Shown here: piece by piece, positions 33,401 through 43,295 of the stretch | Numbering within the stretch: position 1 is the stretch's first letter | Layout: each line of letters opens with the position of its first letter | Assembly: GCF_029633865.1 (NCBI RefSeq) | Contig: NC_079211.1 | Coordinates: 78,754,859 to 78,818,858, forward strand | Origin: Lampris incognitus | Taxonomy: Eukaryota; Chordata; Actinopteri; Lampriformes; Lampridae | Direction: 5' to 3' | DNA: 64,000 bases | Translations under genes and position numbers: made by a program | Notes under the pieces: generated by a model | Seen by the model: only the letters and a program-made list of their open reading frames with translations | The model's database searches: none | What the model was told of the DNA's origin: nothing

Positions 33401-35785
33401 TGTTACCTATATTATCTTACCTGCACTGTTTCTGCATTATCTTACCTGCATTATCTTACCCATGTTATGTTACCTGCATTATCTTACCCGTGTTATGTTA
33501 CCTGCATTATCTTACCTGCGTTATGTTATCTGCACTGTTACCTGCATTATGTTACCTGCACTGTTACCTGCATTATCTTACCTGCATTATGTTACTGCAT
33601 TATGTTACCTGCACTGTTACCTGCATTATCTTACCTGCTTTATCTTACCTGCATTATGTTACCTGCACTGTTACCTGTATTGTGTTACCTGCACTGTTAC
33701 CTGCATTATGTTACCTGCACTGTTACTTGCATTATCTTACCTGTGTTATCTTACCTGCATTATCTTACCCGTGTTATGTTACCTTCATTTTCATACCTGC
33801 ATTATGTTACCTATATTATCTTACCTGCACTGTTTCTGCATTATCTTACCTGTATTATCTTACCCGTGTTATGTTACCGGCATTATCTTACCCGTGTTAT
33901 GTTACCTGCATTATCCTACCTCCATTATGTTACCTATATTATCTTACCTGCACTGTTTCTGCATTATCTTACCTGCATTATCTTACCTGCATTATGTTAC
34001 CTATATTATCTTACATGCATTATGTTACCTGCACTGTTGCCTGCTTTATGTTACCTGCACTGTTACCTGCATTATCTTATCTGCACTGTTACCTGCATTA
34101 TCTTACCTGCATTATGTTACTGTATTATGTTACCTGCACTGTTACCGCATTATGTTACCTGCACTGTTACCTGCATTATGTTACCTGCACTGTTACCTGC
34201 ATTATCTTACCTATATTATCTTACCTGCACTGTTACCTGCATTATCTTACCTGTGTTATCTTACCTGCATTATCTTACCCGTGTTATCTTACCTGCATTA
34301 TCTTACCCGTGTTATGTTACCTGCATTAACTTACCTGCATTAGGTTACCTATATTATCTTACCTGCACTGTTTCTGCATTATCTTACCCTTGTTATGTTA
34401 CCCGTGTTATGTTACCTGCATTATCTTACCTGCATTATGTTACCTATATTATCTTACCTGCACTGTTTCTGCATTATCTTACCTGCATTATGTTACCTGC
34501 ACTGTTACCTGCATTATGTTACCCGCACTGTTACCTGCATTATCTTACCTGCATTATGTTACTGCATTATGTTACCTGCACTGTTACCTGCATTATCTTA
34601 CCTGCCTTATCTTACCTGCATTATGTTACCTGCACTGTTACCTGTATTGTGTTACCTGCAATGTTACCTGCATTATGTTACCTGTACTATCTTACCTGCA
34701 CTGTTACTTGCATTATCTTACCTGTGTTATCTTACCTGCATTATCTTACGAGTGTTATGTTACCTGCATTATCTTACCCGTGTTATGTTACCTGCATTAT
34801 CATACCTTCATTATGTTACCTATATTATGTTACCTGCACTGTTTCTGCATTATCTTACCCGCATTATCTTACCCGCATTATCTTACCTGCATTATGTTAC
34901 CTGCACTGTTACCTGCATTATCTTACCTGCATTATGTTACTGCATTGTGTTACCTGCACTGTTACCTGCATTATCTTACCTGCATTATCTTACCTGCATT
35001 ATGTTACCTGCACTGTTACCTGCATTGTGTTACCTGCACTGTTACCTGCATTATGTTACCTGCATTATGTTACCTGCACTGTTACCTGCATTATCTTACC
35101 TATATTATCTTACCTGCACTGTTACTTGCATTATCTTACCCGTGTTATCTTACCTGCATTATCTTACCCGTGTTATGTTACCTATATTATCTTACCTGCA
35201 GTCTTTCTGCATTATCTTACCTGCATTATCTTACCAGCATTATGTTACCTGCACTGTTACCTGCATTATGTCACCTGCACTGTTACCTGCATTATCTTAC
35301 CTGCATTATGTTACCTGCACTGTTACCTGCATTATGTTACCTGCACTGTTACCTGCATTATCTTACCTGCATTATGTTACCTATATTATCTACCTGCACT
35401 GTTTCTGCATTGTCTTACCTGCATTATGTTACCTGCATTATGTTACCTGCACTGTTACCTGCATTTTGTTACCTGCACTGTTACCTGCATTATGTTACTG
35501 CATTATGTTACCTGCACTGTTACCTGCATTATCTTACCTGTGTTATCTTACCTGCATTATCTTACCCGTGTTATCTTACCTGCATTATCTTACCCGTGTT
35601 ATGTTACCTGAATTATGTTACCTGCATTATCTTACCTGCACTGTTTCTGCATTATCTTACCTGCATTATCTTACCTGCACTGTTACCTGTATTATGTTAC
35701 CTGCGTTATGTTACCTGCATTATGTTACCTGCATTAGCTTACCTGCATGTTACCTGTATGATCTTACCTGCGTTATCTTACCTGC
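30409..35785. repeat. 5.4-kb minisatellite of 14-bp and 12-bp units
   Basis: Two unit types are mixed: TTACCTGCATTATC/G (14 bp) and TTACCTGCACTG (12 bp), with variants TTACCCGTGTTATG, TTACCTATATTATC and GTTTCTGCATTATC. Longer strings of units recur, for example one containing ATTATGTTACTGCATTATG, which loses two bases from a unit. None of the units has a stop codon in any plus frame, so all three plus frames stay open for kilobases (up to 1,305 codons), which is not coding. Confidence 0.97.
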
Positions 35786-35985
35786 AACAGCACTGAAGAG
35801 GATCATGGGAGCGTTACGAATTAAAAAGTTATTCTTTTTTCCGTAATCGTGTTCAGGTTCGTGTTCTGCATTAATGCGTTAATGTCATTGCAGTCATTTA
35901 CGTCACACAGTAGGCAGGAAATAAGTCATCAAGATAGCGCCGTGGATAGTTGCCTCGGTTCCTTTTTTATTTTATCTTAGAATTA
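35786..35985. other. Unassigned flank after the 5.4-kb array
   Basis: About 200 bp between the array and the L1 3' end. No feature is recognised. Confidence 0.3.
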
Positions 35986-35989
35986 ACAC

Positions 35990-37770
35990 TTTTTTATTGA
36001 CATGTTTAAATTCTACATACAACACATAAAACAAAAGAAAGAGGGGGGAAATAGAAGTAAATAAAATGAAGAAAATTAACTAAATAAAATTAAATACATA
36101 AGTGAAAAGGAGGGGGGTCCCAGGGGTTCTCTGCAAGTTCAAGTTCTTCTGTCAATTCAGCGAGTTCCATAGCATTCTTCTTCTCCATTAACGTCAGTGA
36201 TGAGATATAATGACACAGCTCCCTATGAAATATGAAGACGTTTGTCTGCGTTTTCAGGAATCTGTTCCTATGTAAAAAGAACCTTCCAAGAATAATAATG
36301 GTGTTAATTGCCAAATCACGTGTTCCATCTTTCACAAGCATACCAAAAATCACATCCTTTTTTTTCTCTTTTAGTTCAGAGAAATTGTCAAATCTAGGAA
36401 GCAACCAGTAATGCAGATCTTCCGAAGAGGCACCAGCAAGCTGACATTCATAAAACACATATTTCTGTTTGATGAAAATGGATATAATTCTTTGACACAA
36501 AGATTCTCCGAATTGTGGTGTTAGGCAATTTTAGACCGATGAGATCATCTCCATTTCGCCAAAAGTTTTTTGAACAAAGATTCTCATAAGATACAACTTT
36601 CCTGTATTTTCCTTTAAGTGCAAGACAGACTATATTCCTTTCTCAAGCCAGTTTTCATGAAACTATGATTTATTTCTTAATATCACATACCTGCAATTCC
36701 ACAATGGGGTGGTATGGAGAATAATATCATGCTTGTAGATAATTTTCCAATTTAGTAATATCTGTTGATGAGACGTTGATAATTTGATAGGGAGTTTTTC
36801 TTTTAAGGTCATAATCACATCTAAGAAAAAGGTTGATGCATCCAAGCTTCATAAAAACTTGACTTGGGATATGGAACGATACGCTGGTTTCATTTTTCAC
36901 AAAGGAACTTAACCAATTTATTTTAATAGTACCATTAATACATTCAATGTCAATGGCGTTTAGCCCTCCTTCCTCAAAATCTTCAACCACAATTCTTTTT
37001 CTGATATTGTGTTTTTCTTTTCCAGATAGAATTAAAGTTGACCTGGTTTATTGCTTTCATTGCATTTTTTTGGGGGAGGGGGCATCGAGTAAGCTGTGTA
37101 AATGAATCTTGAAATGCACTCCATTTTTGTGAGAAAAATTCGACCAATAATAGAGATGTATTTTTGAGACCAGGAATTCAGATAAGATTTACATTTATCT
37201 AGATTATTCCACATGTTGAGGTTATCCTCTGCAATGTATGCACCTGAGTATTAAACAGTTGATTTAACAGGGATATTATGAATTGTTGTCAGAGGAGCGT
37301 TATGAATTAGAAGTAATTCACATTTTTTAAGGTTTGATCTTAAGCCAGATGCCACAGAGAAGAAATCGATTGTATTGAGAATTTTTGGAATTTGATTACC
37401 ATTTTTTATGAACATGCTTGTATCATCTGCCAGTTGGCTGATCGTCAGCTGTTTGCCTAATACTGTCAATTTTTCAAAATCTGAACTTTTCTCAGGAATG
37501 GAGAGAATTTCTGCTCCAGCGATAAAAAGCAGAGGAGCGATAGGACAGCCTTATTTAATTCCTTTGTCAATTAAGAAACTTTGAGAGGGATAAACACTTC
37601 ATGCCTTTTTCCACTTCACCCATATTGATCTCTGCATCACATACATTTTTACAGCTCTCGTGCGCTCTGCGAGCCAATTCCTTAATGTGCTCAAAGAAAG
37701 CATCAGCATCTGTACACCAATAAGAGGAGGAGTAAAGTTTACCGTCGCCTCGGTTCTGCGCTCTCTTGTA
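35990..37770 (-). pseudogene. L1/Tx1-type LINE ORF2 fossil, 3' part
   Basis: Minus-strand pieces in order: a pre-RT block (37770-37620; TDADAFFEHIKELARRAHESC, CDAEINMGEVEKGMKCL), RT palm (GCPIAPLLFIAGAEIL, QLADDTSMFIKN, about 37553-37390; LASGLRSNLKKCELL), thumb (SQKYISIIGRIFLTKME, 37180-37120) and C-terminal domain (EGGLNAIDIECINGTIKINWL, 36975-36880; then ILGRFFLHRNRFLKTQT near 36250). A large part of the palm is deleted near 37,590, and many stops and shifts are present. The 3' end carries AATAAAAAAG in sense near 36000. It is a different, much older copy than the 8.7-kb L1. Confidence 0.8.
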
Positions 37771-37967
37771 TGGTTTCCGTTTTGTTTTGTTTAGTTTCCA
37801 GTGCCTACTCACTGATCACGTACAGCAGAGAAGATGCCTCCAACTGTCCACTGGACAAACTGAACAGACTTGTTTACTGGATTTAACTGAACGTCTTAAC
37901 GAAAGTCTATGGCGGACTATGACGAAAACTCTGAAGGGGGGGCGAGCCGGAGCGCTCGTTAAACTGT
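37765..37967 (+). pseudogene. CR1/Rex1-like LINE, start of ORF2 (left of an insertion)
   Basis: The frame reads CLQLSTGQTEQTCLLDLTER and ends with KTLKGGRAGALVKL. The same coding resumes at 38441 (RGFRSALPSGHQVNVRSLASKMDELLL), showing that the 470 bp in between were inserted. The family assignment is from remembered teleost CR1/Rex1 proteins. Confidence 0.6.
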
Positions 37968-38440
37968 TTTTTTAAGACAAAGAACAAATATACAAGACAT
38001 TACAATAAAAATACAATAAACGTACATAAACTTAACAGCGAACACAGGGGTACAATCAATCATTCAAATGTTAAATTACATTTCTCCAAAAACATTAACA
38101 GTTGGAATTGCTTCTCTTGTTTTTACATGAATGAATGGTCTTGGTGTAATTTTGCATGTCTAGCAAGAGAACACTTCGTTTGGGGTTTTTCCCCCATTCC
38201 ATTTCATGCACAGAGAATCTGCCATGAATAATTAATACATTTATAACATCATGCTGGGGTCTTTATCTATGGGGATAAATAGAAGCAGGATATCTTGCAA
38301 TTGAAAGCTCAGATTGAAAGAGGTTTTCCTAAGAATAAATTTGATAAATCCATCCAAAATGTACTAACACGTGGGCAATTCCAGGAAAGGCGGCGTAGAG
38401 ATTCAAAGTCATTTTCACAGAATACACGTTTATCACTGCC
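37968..38440 (-). mobile_element. L1-type 3' fragment inserted in the CR1-like element
   Basis: The plus-strand left edge is a T run (TGTTTTTTTAAGAC), the poly(A) of a minus-strand insertion. Near the right edge the minus strand encodes LRRLSWNCPRVSTFWMDLSNLFLGKPL, like a LINE ORF2 C-terminus. Flanks CGTTAAACTG (left) and CGTTTATCACTG (right) look like a decayed target-site duplication. Confidence 0.6.
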
Positions 38441-38985
38441 ACAGCGGGGATTTAGAAGCGCGCTGCCGTCAGGCCACCAGGTGAATGTCCGCTCTCTGGC
38501 CAGCAAGATGGACGAACTGCTACTCCCAAACGGAAACAACTCGGACTTTTCCAGATCTGTACACTTCATCTGCTGCAGTTCCAACTCCTCCGGGCGGACC
38601 ACGATACGGCATATGCTTCTACATAAACGATGGTTGGTGTACGGATGTCACAGAGTTGAAGAAATCATGCAGCCCTCAGTTAGAGACCTTTATCACTGAC
38701 TGTAAACCATTGTATTCACCACGGGAATCTCCATCATGTATTCTGGTCGGTGTCTATAGCCACCCCTGACCTGTGTTAAAACACCCGGATGATCACATTA
38801 CACACACGGAGCACAAATATCCAGACTCCCTACTCATTATCCTTGAGGACTTTAACAGAGCAAACCTCGGCCATGAACTGCCAAAATATAGAGAGCACGT
38901 TAAATGTCTCATGAGAGACAAAAACACTGGATAATTGCTACACAATATTAAAGGACGCCTATCACCCTGTCCCCCGTGCAGCCCT
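38441..38985 (+). pseudogene. CR1/Rex1-like LINE endonuclease
   Basis: Pieces of an AP-like endonuclease: NVRSLASKMDELLLPNGNNSDFS (38480-38560), ICFYINDGWCTDVTELKKSCSPQLETF and ILVGVYSHP (38605-38769), LLIILEDFNRANLG and DNCYTILKDAYHPVPRAAL (38830-38985). Central sequence between the first two pieces is deleted, and there are frame changes. It ends exactly where inverted RT sequence begins. Confidence 0.75.
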
Positions 38986-40224
38986 GTAGAACTGAATCAG
39001 CAGTTCCTGAGGCAGGTTAAACTTCTTGAGCTGGTGGAGAAAGTACATCCTCTGCTGGGCCCTTTCTGATGATTGTGTTTATGCTGGATGCCCAACTTAG
39101 GTCCTGGGAGATTGTGAACCCAGAAATCTGTAGGTTTTCACTGTAGACACTGTGCTGTTGGGTACGGTGAGGGGGACAGTGTTGGGGGACTCCTCCTGAA
39201 GTCCACTGTCATCTTCACTGTTCTGAGTGTGTTCAGCTCCAGGTTATTATGGCCACACCAGAGAGTCAGCTGATCAACCTCCCATCTGTATGCAGACTTG
39301 TCACCATCCCAGATAAGGCCAATGATGGTTGTGTCATTTGCAAAATTCAGGAGTTTTACATACGGGTCTCCTGAGGTGTAGTCATTTGTGTAGAGGGAGT
39401 AGAGTAGAGGGTAGAGCGCACATACCTGGGGAGCACCCGTGCTGATTGTCCGGGTGCTGGATGTGATTTTCCCTAGCCTCATCAGCAACCTCCTCTCTGT
39501 CAGGAACCAGTCCCCATCTGCCAGTGGTACAGACTTTCAGGAGGGTGACATGCCATCTGGGCCCAGTGCCTTCCTTGTCTTCTGTCTCTGGAAGAGCTGG
39601 TGCACGTTCTCAACACAGATCCTGGGTGGGGGTTCAATCGACAGGGGAGAGTGGCTGGCAGGGGGTACAACTGGTTGTGTATTGTGGCTGGAGAGGGTAG
39701 GTGTATGTTGAAGTTTGCTTTTCAAACCTGCAGTAAAACCCATTTAGGTCGTCAGCCAGTTGATGGTTCCCTGCAGTGTGTGTGGGGGGGGGGTGGGGTG
39801 GTCTCATGTAGTTGGTCATGTCTTTCAAACCTCTCCAGTCTGATGCTGGGTCATTGGCAGAAAACCTGTTTTTCAACTTTTTGGAGTAGCACGTGTTTGC
39901 CACTCTGATCTCCCTTGTGAGTGTATTTCTGGCTTTGTGGTACTGGATCCTGTCTCCACCCCTGTAGGCTTCCTCTTTGGCCTGATGGAGCTGCCTGAGT
40001 TTTGCTGAAAACCAGGGGTTATTGGTGTTAACAATACAGAAGGTTTTGGTGGGCACACACACGTCCTCACAAAAGCTGATGTAAGATGTCACAGTGTCAG
40101 TAAGTTCGTCCAGGTCTATAGATGCAGCCTCAAAACCACTCCAGTCAGTGCCACCGAGACAGGCCTGCAGCTCCAGTTTTGGAGAAAAAAAAACTGAAGC
40201 AAAAGGGATTATATAAAGAAACAT
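38986..40224 (-). pseudogene. CR1/Rex1-like LINE linker and reverse transcriptase, inverted
   Basis: On the minus strand: linker (40224-39634; WSGFEAASIDLDELTDTVTSY, NNPWFSAKLRQLHQAK, KNRFSANDPASDWRGLKD), RT start (ENVHQLFQRQKTRKALGPDGM, about 39600), palm (STGAPQVCALYPLLYSLYTND, LLNFANDTTIIGLI at about 39340, where FANDT stands in place of the FADDT catalytic motif) and thumb up to QQRMYFLHQLKKFNLPQELL near 39010. It is the same family as the plus-strand endonuclease next to it but in opposite orientation. The second catalytic aspartate is replaced by asparagine, so it is dead. Confidence 0.78.
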
Positions 40225-40330
40225 CTAAAGAGTGGCAGCACATCTGAGATACAGCAAACACAGGACGATATCTTTATGCAGTGCAGCAAGAAGTGGTCAG
40301 AGTGAGGTCAGCTAAAGGAGCAACAAAGAG

Positions 40331-41960
40331 TCAAGTCAATTTTATTTGTGTAGCCCAATATCACACATTAAAAATTTGCCTCAGTGGGCTTTACGGCAAC
40401 ACAACATCCTGTCCTTAGACTCTCGCATCCGATAAAGAACAACGGCAAAAAAACAACAAAAACAACTTAAACAGGGGGGAAACCTCAGGGAGAGTAACAG
40501 AGGAGGATCTCTCCCCCAAGATGGACAACATGACATGCCGTAGTGTTTACAGAGTAAAACACATTTCACAAATCAAAACAAAAAAAGACACTGAAAGAGG
40601 ATAACAGAATTATAATGCAGTTATATGAAGAATATGATGAGGAGAATGCCAAGTAGCATCAAGGTGGTGACCAACATCACTGTTGGAGGGAGATCTGGGG
40701 GAGGACAGAGTGCACATGCACATGGGGGAGACTCACGTCGCACCATTCACATACAAGACAAGAGAAAGAAGAAGACATTCAGAGAGAGAGAAAAGACGTG
40801 AGATACTCCACAATACTCCATAATCTTTACTCTATAATCTGGTGGGCAGAACAGTAGTTGGTAAATTCATTGAGACAGAAAACCAACCCGCCATCCAGTA
40901 CAGGTTGTGAAGCACTCAACTTAAAGGCAACTAATTGTAAACTAAGGCAAAAAGATGAGTTTTAAGTTTGGATTTAAAGACTCAACAGACTCTGATGGTC
41001 TGATGGCAGCAGGCAGGTTATTCCACAACAATGGAGCCCGACAGGAAAAGGCCCTGCTGCCACCAGCTGACTTCTTTTTAACTTTGGGTACACACAGGAG
41101 CCCTGTATTTTGAGAACGAAGAGCTCGAGATGGCATGTAAGGTTTAAGGAGATCAGACAGGTAGGATGGGGCAAGACCTTTTAGGATTCTATAAGTCAGC
41201 AGAAGCACCTTGTATTCTGATCCAACATGGATAGGAAGCCAATGAAGGGAGGCAAGAATTGGTGTAATATGGTCAAATTTCCTAGTTTTAGTTAGGATTT
41301 TAGCAGCAGCATTCTGAACCATCTGAAGACTTTTAGTACTAGCATGTGGCAGACCTGAGAACAGAACATTACGGTAATCAAGTCTGGATGAAACAAATGC
41401 ATGTATTAGAGTCTCTGCGTCAGCCATGGAGAGAAAAGACTGAATTTTAGCTATGTTAAGTAAGTGAAAAAAGGCAGTCTTGGTGATTTCTTTAATGAGC
41501 TTATCAAAGGAAAGGCTGGGATCAAACGTAACACCAAGATTTTTGGCTGCCACACTTTGTGAAACCACAGAGTTGCAGATTGTTATCGTTACTTGATCAA
41601 ATTGGTGTCTGTGTCTAGCAGGGCCAATGACCAGCATCTCGGTTTTGTCCAAACTTAAAAGCAGGAAATTTAGTGACATCCAATTTTTCACAGTAGCCAA
41701 GCAGGCCTCTAAATTAATCGTTTGAATGCGATTATCAGCTCTTATAGGTACATAGAGCCGAGTATCATCTGTATAGCAATGGAAATGTATTCCATAACTG
41801 CGTATAATTTGGCCAAGAGCTGAAATATAAAGACAAAAGTAGAAGGCCAAGAACTGAGCCCTGAAGCGCACCATATTTAACATCCGAGAAATTCAATGTA
41901 ACATTATTAAAGCAGACACGCTGTGTTTTCAAGATAAGCAAAAACTCATGTGTTCTCAAT
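40331..41960 (-). pseudogene. L2-clade LINE 3' half (RT and C-terminus) with 3' UTR
   Basis: The 313-codon minus frame (41883-40942) reads CYTDDTRLYVPI (catalytic motif), LEACLATVKNWMSLNFLLLSLDKTE, KNLGVTFDPSLSF and a C-terminus ending SRAFSCRAPLLWNNLPAAIR, the pattern of teleost L2 (Maui-type) LINEs. A non-coding 3' region runs to 40331 and ends in sense with GGGCTACACAAATAAAATTG, a common fish LINE 3' end. It is 5'-truncated near 41960. Confidence 0.78.
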
Positions 41961-41999
41961 TAAACTAATTATATCACAGGTTTCGGGGTGGTATTAACC

Positions 42000-42839
42000 A
42001 CCTCTTTCGGCAGCTGCTGCACACCCTCAGAAACTCCTACAACACCCAGAAATGTCCTTGCTGCTTCTACAATTATGTCAATTCTCTCAGATTTTCTTTC
42101 TACTCCAGCAGTCAAGTACAGCTGCTAAAAAGGCCGAAAACGTCATCTGGGCCTTCCAAAAGCAAAACTCGGCATGCTTTTTGACTGACGTTTCCTCCTC
42201 AGTTTCTTGTCTCACATCATTGTTGTTGTGTCTCTCCATTCTTTTAGCAGCTTCAGCATATGACAATCCCCTTTCTGCTCTCATCTTATTCACTTCCTCT
42301 TCCGTAATTCTTTTTGGACACTGCTGACTCCGTATCACAGTTTCCTTTGCAGTGCAGGCACGTTGCTTGCGCCTTCTCCACTTTACAGTCTTCCACATTG
42401 CAGTTGTCTCGCCCACATCTTGCACATCTTCTGACTCCATTACATACTGCTGCAGCATGTCCATGTTCTTGACAACTCTCATATGACCTCTACCTGTAAC
42501 TCACATAATTAAGGTACACTCTTTCCGGCAATTCTCCTTCAAAGGTCAAACACAGACTTACAGTCCTTCTCGGAATCTAGTCATTTGTCTTGCTTCACAT
42601 ACACCTGCAACATCCCGAAATGACTCAGCCTCTACTGACGTATCTCTCCCTGCTTATCTGCTTTTAGTCTGAGGGGAGCAAGTCACGCGGAGACTTCTAA
42701 ATATCTTGATCTCTGATGCTTTGGGGTTGCAATCAATAATAACCAACCCACTTCTAGTTATGCTGATCGGTCGTACATCTCCAAGTTTTCTCGCTACAAA
42801 CTTTCCGACCTCAGGTGGGTCCTTGGAAATGTTTGTCGT
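42000..42839 (-). pseudogene. Non-LTR retrotransposon ORF1 (gag-like) fragment, minus strand
   Basis: Minus-strand coding includes DPPEVGKFVARKLGDVRPISI (about 42820-42760) and FEGELPERVYLNYVSY, a degenerate cysteine-rich knuckle region near 42400, MRAERGLSYAEAAKR and RQETEEETSVKKHAEFCF (42300-42170). The SYAEAAKR-type block is typical of gag-like ORF1 proteins of I/Jockey-group LINEs. It is cut at 42839 by the Gypsy insertion; the 5' continuation appears at 55009-55054. Related copies lie at about 58.8 and 59.3-59.9 kb on the plus strand. Confidence 0.65.
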
Positions 42840-43082
42840 TGTAATATTTAAAAGGGTTGCCTCCTAACGGCCACTCTACAGTGTCTCGACTGAAGCCACG
42901 TCCACACATCAAATAACGTTTGGTGTTCCGTGTTTACTGTGGTCTGCCATGCACACGCAATCCCTTCCGTCTGGTGCATTTCCTGACTCTCCAGGATAGG
43001 TCAGTGACGTCATCACCTAGCGTCGTGCTGGACTAGACCATTACTGGATCATACCATTATATCCTGACCCATGGATATTACA
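42840..43082 (-). repeat. 3' LTR of the old Gypsy element
   Basis: 243 bp with TG...CA ends; the uninterrupted reference copy for the split 5' LTR. Confidence 0.9.
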
Positions 43083-43295
43083 TCCCCCTTCTTCCAAAGA
43101 CAAAAAAATACTTGGTGGTATGCAAGTGCAGTAAGCTATAATGTCAACAGACATTTATCAATAACAAAACAGACATTTTCAATTATTGCACCAATGAAAT
43201 AAATCTGCAAATGAATCTTCAATAGCCCTGAGAAGCTCAATTAACATTCCGGAACATCATGAACAATAATGCACATATTTCAGTGCAACGTCAAT

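Noticed and set aside
30412..34329. A 1,305-codon open frame (CYLHCYLHYLTC-like)
   Set aside because: It is produced by stop-free 12/14-bp repeat units; the other two plus frames are equally open.
30409..35785. CRISPR array
   Set aside because: Units are contiguous without unique spacers, and the context is a vertebrate genome.
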